From Oscillospiraceae bacterium (GTDB lineage: Bacteria > Bacillota > Clostridia > Oscillospirales > Oscillospiraceae): a stretch of 40,639 nucleotides of DNA. How positions within the stretch are numbered: the stretch's first letter is position 1; each line of letters begins with the position of its first letter. A model generated the notes under the pieces. It saw only the letters and a program-made list of their open reading frames with translations. It was not told where the DNA came from and did no database searches. The stretch is from NCBI GenBank assembly GCA_031260605.1, contig JAISLF010000007.1, forward strand, positions 1 through 40,639. Reading direction: 5' to 3'. Below, one piece after another: positions 7,992 through 16,056 of the stretch. Both the position numbers and the translations under genes were made by a program.

Positions 7992-9464
7992 ATGGACGCA
8001 GAGCTTAAAAGAGATCTACGCTGGAAAATCGCCGACTGGTTTGACGAGCACAGGGGCGCAATGCTGCGCGACCTTGAAGCGCTAATCAATATACGCTCTG
8101 TCGCAGGCTCACCTGAGGACGGCGCGCCCTACGGCAGAGTGTGCCGCGACGCACTGGAGCAATCGCGGGAAATACTCGAAAAACTCGGCTTCAAGTCGGA
8201 GGTTTATCGTGATTGTCTTGCGCTTGCAGACCTTGCAGGTAAAGACAGCGGCGAGCCTGAGCTTGGAATCCTCGCGCACACGGATGTTGTGGACGCGACG
8301 GACGAGGGCTGGCTGTCTCCCCCGTTTGAGATGGAGATTCGCGGCGTCAATATCTATGGACGCGGCGCAACGGACAATAAAGGTCCCGCCGTCGCCTCAA
8401 TATACGCGCTTGCGTGCGCAAGGGATGTTGCAAAGGCGCTTGACGTCAGCTTTTCAAAGACGGCGCGGCTGTTTCTCGGCTCCGCAGAGGAAATCGGCTG
8501 CCTTGACGTTCGCGAGTATGCGGCTGAAAACGCTATGCCTAAATACACGTTCTCGCCGGACAGCAATTATCCTGTCGTGAACGTCGAAAAGGGGCGGTTT
8601 GAGCTTGATTTTTCGGCGAAGCTGCCTAACGACAGTTCAGGCGGCGCGGTGGTTTTGTCTGAGCTTTCCGGCGGAAAGACGACGAATATTGTCCCAAATT
8701 TCGCCCGCGCGGCGCTAAAAAACGCCGACGCTTCGGCTATTGACGACGCGATTGCGGAGTTCAGGGCGGCGTTCCCCGGCGAACAGGGCGCCTGTGTGTT
8801 CTCCGCAGAGCATACCGGCGCGGACACGGAGCTTACCGTAACCGGTGTTGCCGCTCACGCATCAAACCCGCACCTCGGCGTAAACGCACAGACGGCGCTC
8901 ATTTGGGTGCTGGCAAGGCTTCTCGGTGCAGACAGCTCTCGCGGCAGCGCAATGACGGCTCTTGCGAAGCTTTTCCCGCACGGGGACGCTACAGGCGGCA
9001 CCTTCGGAATTGCCGCGCAGGACGAGGTTTCAGGCAAACTCACGCTGTCCTTTAACTGCATAGAGCTGTCGGGCGAAACACTCACGGCAAACTTCGACTC
9101 CCGCACAGTCAAGCTGTCCGACGAGCAGGATTTAGTCGCGGCAGTCACGGAAAAGCTTGTGGCACACGGATTTACCGTCACTAACGCCTCACGCACACAC
9201 TGCCACGTGGTAGACGAGTCCTCTCCCTTTGTGCAGACGCTTTTGTCTGTTTACGAGGAGCACACCGGTCAGCCCGGCTCCTGCCGCGCTCTCGGCGGCA
9301 CAACATATGTCCACGATTTAGACAGCGGTGTTGCATTCGGGTGTGAAATGCCCGGAGACGACCACCAAATCCACGGTATCAACGAGTTTATGCCAATCGC
9401 AAATCTTATTACAAGCGCAAGAATGTTTACGCAGGTCATTTTCGACATCTGCGGGATTGAGTAG
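7992..9464 (+). CDS. pepV: M20 family dipeptidase, PepV/Sapep type
   Basis: 490 residues, right size for PepV-like dipeptidases. Metal-site motifs: ILAHTDVVDATDEGW (first His/Asp), GRGATDNKGPAVASIYAL (bridging Asp), GSAEEIGCLDVREY (catalytic Glu pair), FSPDSNYPVVNVEKG, and near the end GDDHQIHGINEFMPI with the last metal His. A lid domain of about 200 residues is inserted in the middle, as in PepV. It hydrolyses dipeptides, freeing amino acids in the cytosol. Starts at ATG 7992 after a weak AGGAT, 77 bp behind the M18 gene, so an extra promoter between them is possible. Confidence 0.9.
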   Translation: MDAELKRDLRWKIADWFDEHRGAMLRDLEALINIRSVAGSPEDGAPYGRVCRDALEQSREILEKLGFKSEVYRDCLALADLAGKDSGEPELGILAHTDVVDATDEGWLSPPFEMEIRGVNIYGRGATDNKGPAVASIYALACARDVAKALDVSFSKTARLFLGSAEEIGCLDVREYAAENAMPKYTFSPDSNYPVVNVEKGRFELDFSAKLPNDSSGGAVVLSELSGGKTTNIVPNFARAALKNADASAIDDAIAEFRAAFPGEQGACVFSAEHTGADTELTVTGVAAHASNPHLGVNAQTALIWVLARLLGADSSRGSAMTALAKLFPHGDATGGTFGIAAQDEVSGKLTLSFNCIELSGETLTANFDSRTVKLSDEQDLVAAVTEKLVAHGFTVTNASRTHCHVVDESSPFVQTLLSVYEEHTGQPGSCRALGGTTYVHDLDSGVAFGCEMPGDDHQIHGINEFMPIANLITSARMFTQVIFDICGIE

Positions 9465-9520
9465 TATAATTGACTATCTGCACACACCTGTTCGGAGTTC
9501 CCGGACAAAAGGCTATACAA

Positions 9521-10069
9521 ATGAAAAATAAAATAACAAGACTGTTTTGCGCGGCGGTTTGTCTGACGCTTGCGCTGTCCCTTGCCGCCTGCCGCCGTAC
9601 AGATAAGCCTGAAGAACCGTCAGATACTCCGCCGACAACCTCGGCGGTTGACCCCACAGTGCCGGAGGGTGAATTTGTGTTTATGTTTGACGGAACGCCC
9701 GTCTCGCTTATTGAGCCGCTCACCGCTATTCAGGCGATAATCGGCGCTCCGTCAAGCGAGGAGCAAAAGCCCGACTCCACCAGCCGCACTATGTATTACG
9801 ACGGGTTCTACATCACAACCTTTCAGTCCGGCACGATAACCTACGTTCGCGCGCTGATAATTACGGAAAACACCGTTTCAACCGCCGAGGGTATAACACT
9901 CGGCTCAACAGCGGATGACATTAAGGCGGCATACGGCGACACGCCGGAATTCAGCTCGATGTCCGATGTTTATAAATACACGCGCGGCGGAGTAAATCTG
10001 ATGTTCGTCACCGGTGAGGAAGAAAGAGTTATGGCCATCTCCTACCTCAACCTGAACTGGTCAAGATAG
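9521..10069 (+). CDS. Small lipoprotein of unknown function
   Basis: 182 residues from ATG 9521, chosen because AAAAGG lies upstream and the signal peptide begins there. The signal has a positive start (MKNKITRLF), a hydrophobic core and the lipobox LAAC at about residues 21-24, so it should be lipid-anchored outside the membrane. A Pro/Thr-rich linker (about 28-48) is followed by a small domain with LGSTADDIKAAYGD, which resembles the start of compact BamE/SmpA-like or DUF4309-like folds; that likeness is weak. I do not recognise a function. It sits between pepV and hisS in the same orientation. Confidence 0.8.
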   Translation: MKNKITRLFCAAVCLTLALSLAACRRTDKPEEPSDTPPTTSAVDPTVPEGEFVFMFDGTPVSLIEPLTAIQAIIGAPSSEEQKPDSTSRTMYYDGFYITTFQSGTITYVRALIITENTVSTAEGITLGSTADDIKAAYGDTPEFSSMSDVYKYTRGGVNLMFVTGEEERVMAISYLNLNWSR

Positions 10070-10112
10070 CGCCCATACCGCACTTCACAATCTCAACACT
10101 ACGGAAAAAACA

Positions 10113-11450
10113 ATGCCAATTACAACACCGCGAACGCTTTCGGGCTTTATGGAGCTTCTCCCACCCGAACAGATGAAGTTTGAAAAAATCAAGTCCATTA
10201 TAGAAGGCTCTTTCAGGAAGTTCGGCTTCACGCCTCTTGACACACCCGTCATTGAGTCGTCGGAGGTTTTGCTTGCAAAGGCGGGAGGCGAAACCGAAAA
10301 ACAGATTTACCGCTTCACAAGGGGCGACACGGACCTTTCCCTGCGGTTTGACCTGACGGTTCCGCTCGCCAAATACGTCGCGGCGCATGCGGGCGAGCTG
10401 ACGTTTCCGTTCCGCCGCTACCAAATCGGAAAGGTTTACCGCGGGGAGCGTGCGCAAAAGGGACGGTTCCGCGAGTTTTACCAGTGCGATATAGACATTG
10501 TCGGAGACGGCGAGCTGTCTGTTATAAACGAGGCTGAAATTCCCGCCGTTATCTACAGCACATTTTCAGAGCTTGGGCTTGCCGGCTTTGTCATACGAAT
10601 GAACAACCGCAAAATTCTATCAGGACTATTTGAAGCACTCGGCATTTCCGGGAAATCAGCGGATGTTATGCGCGTAATTGACAAGCTTGACAAAATCGGA
10701 GCAGACGCGGTTCAGAAGCTGCTGACAGAGGAAGAGGGGCTTTCCGCCGATACGGCGCGTGAGCTTATTGCAATAATTCAGTCAAACGACACCACCGCTC
10801 TTGACAGTATTGCCGCAAAATCGGAAACGCTTGCCGAGGGTCTGTCTGAGCTGAACGCGGTACTTACAAACCTGCGCGCTTTCGGCGTTCCGGAGGAAAA
10901 TTTCCGCGTTGATCTAACGATTGCGCGCGGACTTGACTACTACACAGGCACCGTTTACGAGACGACAGTCACGGCACACCCCGAAATCGGCTCTGTGTGC
11001 TCCGGCGGCAGATATGACAACCTCGCGGAGTACTACACAAAGCGTCGGCTGCCAGGCGTCGGCATTTCCATCGGCCTGACGCGCCTGTTTTACACGCTGA
11101 ACGAATACGGTATGCTGAGTGAAGAGTTATCCACAGCGCCGAGCTTTGTCACGGTTATCCCGATGACGGAGGACTTTTCCCACGCCATAGCGGCGGCAAC
11201 CGAAATACGCGCACTCGGCGTTCCGGCAGCAATTGACTTTGAGGCAAAAAAGGTTAAGGCAAAGCTCTCCGCCGCGTCTAAGCTCGGTGTTCCGTACGTC
11301 ATATTTATCGGCGAGGACGAAATTGCGCAAAACGGAGTTACTGTGCGCGATATGGCGAACGGCAGCCAGTTCACGGCGGGGCTTGCCGTTGTATCCAGGG
11401 GACTTTCCGATAAATACGAGGAACAGCTGCGGCAAAAGCCGATAAAATAG
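10113..11450 (+). CDS. hisS: Histidyl-tRNA synthetase
   Basis: Class II synthetase charging tRNA-His. 445 residues. Motif 1 region and the N-terminal catalytic core are followed by motif 2 (YRGERAQKGRFREFYQCDID), the His-specific loops ARGLDYYTGTVYE and CSGGRYDNLAEYY, and motif 3 (GVGISIGLTRLF). The C-terminal anticodon-binding domain lies at about 340-435. The motif 2 variant (CDIDIVG rather than the more common IGVEVFG) puts it in a divergent branch of bacterial HisRS. No hisZ-like context is present, so it is taken as the true synthetase. ATG 10113 follows only a weak ACGGAAA. Confidence 0.96.
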   Translation: MPITTPRTLSGFMELLPPEQMKFEKIKSIIEGSFRKFGFTPLDTPVIESSEVLLAKAGGETEKQIYRFTRGDTDLSLRFDLTVPLAKYVAAHAGELTFPFRRYQIGKVYRGERAQKGRFREFYQCDIDIVGDGELSVINEAEIPAVIYSTFSELGLAGFVIRMNNRKILSGLFEALGISGKSADVMRVIDKLDKIGADAVQKLLTEEEGLSADTARELIAIIQSNDTTALDSIAAKSETLAEGLSELNAVLTNLRAFGVPEENFRVDLTIARGLDYYTGTVYETTVTAHPEIGSVCSGGRYDNLAEYYTKRRLPGVGISIGLTRLFYTLNEYGMLSEELSTAPSFVTVIPMTEDFSHAIAAATEIRALGVPAAIDFEAKKVKAKLSAASKLGVPYVIFIGEDEIAQNGVTVRDMANGSQFTAGLAVVSRGLSDKYEEQLRQKPIK

Positions 11451-11500
11451 CAGCGCCCGTTATATAAATACAAACAAGAAAAAATACGGAGTCAAAACAA

Positions 11501-12409
11501 ATGCCGGACAAACTGAATAAGGTTCTGTTGGTCGTAAACACGCACTCAGGGCGCGGTCTCACAAACCAAAAGCTCGGGCAGATCATAACAAGATTTTCAG
11601 AGGGCGGAAACGCCATTGTTTCCGTACACCTGACGCAACCCGGACAGGTTCAGGAATTCACGCAGTCACACGCGCATTCCTTTAACACAGTCGTCGCGAT
11701 AGGCGGAGACGGCACGTTTTCAGATGTTGCCGCAGGAGTGTCGTGTCTGCCGGAGGAAAAGCGCCCCGTTATCGGCTATATCCCTGCCGGCACCGCGATT
11801 GACATTGCAACAACGCTTGCGCTGTCGCGAAACGTGAACAGCGCAATTGACGTTATTCTCGCCGGAAAAACCGTTTCGCTTGACCTCGGACAAATTCTGA
11901 CAACGGGACAGCTCTTTACATACATAACGGCGTTCGGCGCGTTTACAAAGGCGTCCTACGCAACGCCGCAGGACGTAAAAAAGGTTTGGGGACATCTTGC
12001 GTATGTCGTTTCAGGCGCGCAGGAGGTCTTTTCGATTAAAAGCCGTCACCTGTTTCTTGAGTATGACGACGGAATTATTGAGGGCGACTTCATCTTCGGC
12101 AGCATATCAAACTCGCTGTCTGTCGCGGGGCTTGTCAAGCTGAACCCCGACGATGTGGATTTGTCTGACGGGCTGTTTGAGATAATCCTCGTAAAGCAGC
12201 CGATGACGCCTGCGGATTTTATGGATATGATAACCTCCGTGCAGCAAAAGAACTTCAACACAGACCAAATACAAATGCTGAGAACCTCCCGCGCCTCCTT
12301 CACCTTCGGCGAGCCGGTAGACTTCACACGGGACGGCGAGTTCGCAGGCAGTTTTTCGCAGCTCGTCGTTGAAAACAAGCACAACGCCGTGCGCGTAATC
12401 GTGCCGTGA
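11501..12409 (+). CDS. Diacylglycerol/lipid kinase family protein (DgkB/YegS fold)
   Basis: 302 residues, usual for the family. The NAD kinase-like N-terminal domain carries VVNTHSGRG at 12-19 and the nucleotide loop GGDGT at 68-72; the beta-rich C-terminal lipid-binding domain ends in DFTRDGEFAGSFSQL, the usual conserved Asp-Gly-Glu. The normally conserved Asn in PxGTAND is replaced by Ile (PAGTAID, residue 100), which could affect nucleotide or metal binding. Members phosphorylate diacylglycerol or similar lipids at the membrane. GGAG precedes ATG 11501. Last gene of the housekeeping run; a strong terminator follows. Confidence 0.88.
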   Translation: MPDKLNKVLLVVNTHSGRGLTNQKLGQIITRFSEGGNAIVSVHLTQPGQVQEFTQSHAHSFNTVVAIGGDGTFSDVAAGVSCLPEEKRPVIGYIPAGTAIDIATTLALSRNVNSAIDVILAGKTVSLDLGQILTTGQLFTYITAFGAFTKASYATPQDVKKVWGHLAYVVSGAQEVFSIKSRHLFLEYDDGIIEGDFIFGSISNSLSVAGLVKLNPDDVDLSDGLFEIILVKQPMTPADFMDMITSVQQKNFNTDQIQMLRTSRASFTFGEPVDFTRDGEFAGSFSQLVVENKHNAVRVIVP

Positions 12410-12449
12410 GCGCCGAAAATCCGGGGACAACCAGAAATTAAGCAATGAA

Positions 12450-12479
12450 AAAGGGCGGTAGCAGTACCGCCCTTTTTTT
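12450..12479. terminator. Bidirectional rho-independent terminator
   Basis: An 8-bp perfect stem GGGCGGTA/TACCGCCC with loop GCAG, with a run of seven T on the right and five A on the left. It therefore works for the plus-strand lipid-kinase gene and the convergent minus-strand SipL-like gene, which ends 19 bp away. Confidence 0.88.
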
Positions 12480-12497
12480 ATGCTCCGTCGCACGCCG

Positions 12498-13664
12498 TCA
12501 GGTTCTGACTATTGCTTTTTTCACCTCGTCAAGCAGCTCAATGTTGCTCTCGGGCACGCGGTATTTTTTTGCGATGTCCCATATTGTGTCGCCGCCGGCA
12601 AGCGAGGTTATGACGACAGCCGGCTTTTTGCCCTTTTTTTCGGCAGGTCCCTTTGCGTCAATCGCGGAGATTATCGTAACCTTGCTGCCATTGTCAGGCT
12701 CGCCGGAATTCGGCAGATTCAGTGCGCTTGTCGTAACTGCAATGTCGCTGTCGGCGAGAGCGTATGCATCCGCGATGTATGTAATCTCCCGCGCGACAAC
12801 GGCGATTATCTGCACGGCAAGGTGCGTTTCAACTGAAATTCGGCGCACCTCACCCGCTCCATCGTCCAGCAGCTCAATGTAGTTGCCCGTTACAATCGGT
12901 AAAAGCTCCAGACTTGCGCTCTCGTGGATACCGGCGCCGTCTGCAATCTGCGAGAATTCGGAGGAAAACGCGGCGTTTTCAATGGCGCCATCAGTTGAGA
13001 TATAAGCGATTTCCGAAACCAGAACGCCCTTTAATATCAGCTTTGAGCCGACAAGCTTAGACTCAATCTCCGTAACGCGCGATTTTGTCGAAATAATCTC
13101 CGCAATGTCCGGCGCGCCGAGAGAAAGCGACTGCTCGTCAACCACGCTGAAGGTTTTTTCGCGAATATCGGACGGCAGACTTGTAATAAGGCTTTTTGTC
13201 TTGAGTACAACATTACCGTCGTCGTCCGAAAGCGAATTCGGAACCTCGTTTTCCGTCTCGTTAAACACCCTGAAATGCACGTCAAGCGTAACACCGCCGG
13301 AAATTTTGCGCGGGTTTGACAGCGCGGCGCGTACATTTCTGACCTCGCAGCTTGCAATTACAGTTGAGGTTTGTTTAATCTGCGGATTTTCAAGCTGCGC
13401 CGAAAACGGTATGTCAATCGCAAGCTTGCGCGGGGCGTCCTCCTCCTGCGGACGGTAGGTGACGTAAAGCCGCGACGCGCCGTGCACCGTCGCCCGCCCG
13501 TTCTGATTGTCCTTGCCGCGGATAAAGTTCTCCGCAGCCGTGAAGATTATCTGGTCGCCGTCCGGGAAATTATCCGGAATTATTGCCTCTTGGATGTCCT
13601 CACCGGTAACCGTTTCGGTCACCGCCTCGTCAAAATACCGAAAATTCGTTGCTTGCAGGTCCAT
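12498..13664 (-). CDS. SPOCS (DUF3794) and LysM protein, SipL-like spore coat morphogenesis factor
   Basis: 388 residues. Residues about 25-330 are beta-rich and contain SPOCS/DUF3794 repeats (for example SSCEVRNV-like and KLILKGVLVSEIAYIS segments); residues 345-388 form a LysM-type domain with GGDTIWDIAKKYRVPESNI. This layout is that of SipL, the clostridial protein that links SpoIVA basement layer to the forespore. Known SipL proteins are longer (around 500 residues, three SPOCS units), so this one is short, and its LysM lacks the usual PGQ-like end. AAGGAG lies just upstream of ATG 13664 and a SigE-like promoter lies 40 bp upstream. Generic SPOCS proteins also exist, so the exact role is an inference. 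Confidence 0.8.
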   Translation of the reverse strand: MDLQATNFRYFDEAVTETVTGEDIQEAIIPDNFPDGDQIIFTAAENFIRGKDNQNGRATVHGASRLYVTYRPQEEDAPRKLAIDIPFSAQLENPQIKQTSTVIASCEVRNVRAALSNPRKISGGVTLDVHFRVFNETENEVPNSLSDDDGNVVLKTKSLITSLPSDIREKTFSVVDEQSLSLGAPDIAEIISTKSRVTEIESKLVGSKLILKGVLVSEIAYISTDGAIENAAFSSEFSQIADGAGIHESASLELLPIVTGNYIELLDDGAGEVRRISVETHLAVQIIAVVAREITYIADAYALADSDIAVTTSALNLPNSGEPDNGSKVTIISAIDAKGPAEKKGKKPAVVITSLAGGDTIWDIAKKYRVPESNIELLDEVKKAIVRT

Positions 13665-13704
13665 TTTGCCGCTCCTTGGGTAGAGAATGCTTCTTTATCA
13701 AGAC

Positions 13705-13733
13705 AGTATATGAAGGCTGAGGCGGGATTATGA
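13705..13733 (-). promoter_or_regulatory. SigE-like sporulation promoter for the SipL-like gene
   Basis: On the minus strand TCATAAT (13733-13727), 14-nt spacer, CATATACT (13712-13705). This agrees with the Bacillus/Clostridium mother-cell SigE pattern (ATA, 16-18 nt, cATAcanT) at all but one position of the -10. It lies 40 bp before the ATG of a gene type known to be SigE-controlled. Confidence 0.55.
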
Positions 13734-13914
13734 CTTAAAGCGGAGCTTTTGGGTTTGCCACAGGCAGAGACTTTTTATGCTTGCAGAGAACTTTTACGCT
13801 CAGACGGGGGCGTTGCTTTGATTTAGGTGCTTGCTGCCGTACGCCGGGATTGCAGTGTTTGTAATGGCGGCGACGCTGCGCCGCACCGCGCTGCAGAGCG
13901 CCTGCGCGGCGGGC

Positions 13915-13946
13915 GGTTACTTTCTTGCTGCGGCAAGAAAGTAACC
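13915..13946. repeat. Terminal hairpin of repeat copy 2, left
   Basis: Perfect 14-bp inverted repeat GGTTACTTTCTTGC (13915-13928) with its complement at 13933-13946 and loop TGCG. It is followed inward by AAAGAAGCCGCTTT, the inverse of the sequence beside the right hairpin of copy 1. Confidence 0.8.
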
Positions 13947-14618
13947 AAAGAAGCCGCTTTAAGGGCCTGCTCTCGTGGTCCGGCTGTGGCGTTCGACGTT
14001 TCTCTCCGCGAGTTTGGGAAAGTTCCTCCGATTAGGCCAAGCAAGAGGTCACGGTCGGCTAACGCCGACGGGTGCCAACCGGAATTTGGCGAAGCACGCC
14101 CGCACCGCGCCCTGCGCTGTTGCGGCGGGCAACAACCCGCGTGTCCCGACGCGCAAAGCACGGAGGTAGACGAACGCACCCGACGCAACCGCGCTGTGCG
14201 GGTGCGGTGGATTTACACAAATGCCGATGAGAACCAAAAGGAGGGACGATGAGGGCATCGTCCCCTACAAGGGCAAAGCCCTGTGGCAACGGAGCACGCA
14301 ACCGCACCGTACAGGCGTGCTGATTGCCACAACAACACCCGCTGCGTCGGGAGACGCACCCAATTGCCGCGCAAGCACGCGGCAGCAATCGTAGCAGCAA
14401 CATCCTTCCGGTTGGCACCCGACGGCAGTTCGCGGCAAGTTGTAACCTTACGGAAGTTACCCAACCCCGCGACAGGCTTCGCCCCTGTGTGCGGCGCAGC
14501 GCAAGCGTTCGCCACAACCACCGCGATACGTTGCGGGGGAAGGCACAATCTGCTTTGCCGCCACCGCAGTTCCCGTATAGAAACAAGATTGCTTCTTCTA
14601 AAGAAGTCGCCCCTTTTT

Positions 14619-14652
14619 GGTTACTTTTTCCGGCGAAGCGGAAAAAGTAACC
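14619..14652. repeat. Terminal hairpin of repeat copy 2, right
   Basis: Perfect 14-bp inverted repeat GGTTACTTTTTCCG (14619-14632) with its complement at 14639-14652 and loop GCGAAG. The small palindrome CTTCTT/AAGAAG lies on its inner side near 14592-14606, as at 65-80 in copy 1. Confidence 0.8.
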
Positions 14653-14820
14653 GCCCGCCGCGTAGGCGCTCTGCTGCGCGGTGAGGCGAAGCTTCGCTGC
14701 AATTACAAACACCGCAACCCGCGCCGCAGGTAAAACGCTTGCACCCAAGTAAAAGCCAAACCAACCCCCGCAGCAATAATACGCCAATAAAATAAGCAAA
14801 ACAACAAAACCAATGCCCCC

Positions 14821-14867
14821 AAAAAACAACAGCCGCCCGGGGAGAGAACCCTCTCCCCGGGCGGCTG
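14821..14867 (-). terminator. Rho-independent terminator of the SleB-like gene
   Basis: A perfect 17-bp stem (14830-14846 with 14851-14867) closes a 4-nt loop. On the minus strand it is followed by TTGTTTTTT. It lies 17 bp after the stop of the SleB-like gene and insulates it from repeat copy 2. Confidence 0.88.
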
Positions 14868-14883
14868 CAAACAACCCTACTCG

Positions 14884-15711
14884 CTAAACATAAAAATAGT
14901 GGTTCTGTATCCTTGTGACAAATGTTCTTCTGCCGCCCCACAGCGAGCCGTTTGCGCAGAAATACATCGCGTTGCCGACAGGCGACATTCCCTGCATTGA
15001 CAGGTGCGCCGCAATGATTGCCTTTTCCCTCGGGCTTACATTCAGCGAGCCTGAGCTTGCGGGGGAGAATTGTCCCGGGTCGAAGATTACACCCTTGACC
15101 GTGTTGGAGTAGTACTTGCCGTTTTTGCGGTTCATAACAACATTTCCAACGGCTATCTGCCCGATAAGCGGTTCTCCTCCGGACTCAGCCTGAATAATGC
15201 GGCTCATCCAGTAAACGTCCTCCTCGGTGTACCAGAGCGGCACACCCTCGTCGCGCGTGAAAATAGCGTGGTTTCGGTCAACGTCGAGCTTTGCGCTGAA
15301 TGCCTTTGCAATGTCCGCTGCCTGCACCCACAGCGAACCCTCGTATTCGGTTACGCCCTCCTCAATCCAGTAGTAGGAACCGGCGTAGCCGAGGTAGAAC
15401 GAGCCCGCCTCGGCGGCGAATTCCGACTCTGCGTCGTTGTTAAAAACAACAGACAGGAAGTTTGACAGCTCAATATAAATTTTGTCGTCCTGTATCCTGC
15501 CTGAAATCGAATATGCGGGGAGCCTTCCTCCGCACACGGTAACTGTCGCCAGTGTTCCGCCCGTGCCTCCGTCAAGAACGGCTGCGGGAACCGCACCCGC
15601 AAACCCGGCGTCGGCAGAGGGTATCGCAAGCCCCGCGCAGAGGAATACCAGCGCAAGACTTGCGCCCAAAAGGCGTTTCAGCTTCGGAATTTTACAGTTT
15701 TTTATGTTCAA
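14884..15711 (-). CDS. SleB/CwlJ-type cell wall hydrolase
   Basis: 275 residues. A signal peptide (basic start, hydrophobic core ending IPSADA) is followed by a domain of about 100 residues resembling the copper-amine-oxidase-like N-terminal domain found on many clostridial wall enzymes, then a Hydrolase_2 (SleB) domain from about residue 165: the catalytic Glu in MSRIIQAESGGEPLIGQIAV, then VMNR, FDPGQFSP and a C-terminal NAMYFCANGS. SleB-type enzymes are lytic transglycosylases that open spore cortex peptidoglycan during germination. I chose TTG 15711 because AAAAAGGAG lies just before it; a GTG eight codons upstream (15735) has no ribosome site. Divergent from the pyridoxal kinase across a 345-bp AT-rich spacer. 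Confidence 0.88.
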   Translation of the reverse strand: MNIKNCKIPKLKRLLGASLALVFLCAGLAIPSADAGFAGAVPAAVLDGGTGGTLATVTVCGGRLPAYSISGRIQDDKIYIELSNFLSVVFNNDAESEFAAEAGSFYLGYAGSYYWIEEGVTEYEGSLWVQAADIAKAFSAKLDVDRNHAIFTRDEGVPLWYTEEDVYWMSRIIQAESGGEPLIGQIAVGNVVMNRKNGKYYSNTVKGVIFDPGQFSPASSGSLNVSPREKAIIAAHLSMQGMSPVGNAMYFCANGSLWGGRRTFVTRIQNHYFYV

Positions 15712-16056
15712 ATTTGTCTCCTTTTTCCGGCGCACAGTGTTTTGAAAAAAAGAACGCCGGCTAAAATGGTGATTTTAAGCAAACATTGAATTGCAACACA
15801 GTCTCTAAGAAAAGTATTACAATTTGCAACAGAGTATAACAGATTGATATTGCGAAATTGCATATAATTTGTTTCTTTTTGTAACTCGTCAATAATTTGT
15901 CTAAAATGCACAAAAAAACTGTTATGATTTTGTGCTATTTTGAAGGTATTATATATTTGATTTATAGATATTCGTGTGATATAATTATTATGTTAGTTTG
16001 TGAAGTGCAATCGGTCACAGCTATATTCCAGCCGCAATAACCGGAGGTCACATACC
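15712..16056. other. AT-rich divergent intergenic spacer
   Basis: This 345-bp spacer has no gene. It is much more AT-rich than the flanking genes. It contains a near-direct repeat (TTGCAACACAGTC near 15793 and TTGCAACAGAGTA near 15822) and the plus-strand promoter listed separately. I could not settle a minus-strand promoter for the SleB-like gene; TTGACG with a poorly spaced TATATG is the best sigma-A candidate and no good SigG match was found. Confidence 0.6.
15957..15985 (+). promoter_or_regulatory. Sigma-A-type promoter for the pyridoxal kinase gene
   Basis: TTGATT at 15957-15962 and TATAAT at 15980-15985 with a 17-nt spacer, 72 bp before the TTG start. Confidence 0.65.

Larger units (their letters stand above)
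13806..14770 (-). repeat. Long interspersed repeat, copy 2 (inverted relative to copy 1)
   Basis: Complete copy of the repeat at 1-877, in the opposite orientation. Its two ends are themselves inverted repeats of roughly 130 bp: reading outward, both have AAAGTAACCGCCCGCCGCG, then AGGCGCTCTGC, a GC-rich stretch and ATTACAAACAC, followed by a less similar tail that ends near a purine/C-rich segment. The inner 600 bp carries the same ordered blocks as copy 1 plus an insertion of about 60 bp near 14215-14290 (a segment including GGGACGATGAGGGCATCGTC). Open frames crossing it (14059-14874 minus, 13827-14252 plus, 14283-14684 plus) do not keep frame with copy 1 and are not called. Confidence 0.78.

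Noticed and set aside
13827-14874. Open frames in repeat copy 2, the longest 271 codons on the minus strand (14059-14874)
   Set aside because: The long frame starts within the SleB terminator hairpin and changes frame relative to copy 1; composition reflects GC-rich repeat DNA.
14884-15735. GTG start at 15735 for the SleB-like gene
   Set aside because: No ribosome site precedes it, while AAAAAGGAG is well placed for TTG at 15711.
15979-15993. PerR-like 15-mer at the pyridoxal kinase promoter (11 of 14 matches)
   Set aside because: No peroxide-related gene follows; it shows that AT-rich -10 regions reach this score by chance, and limits the weight of the katA site.
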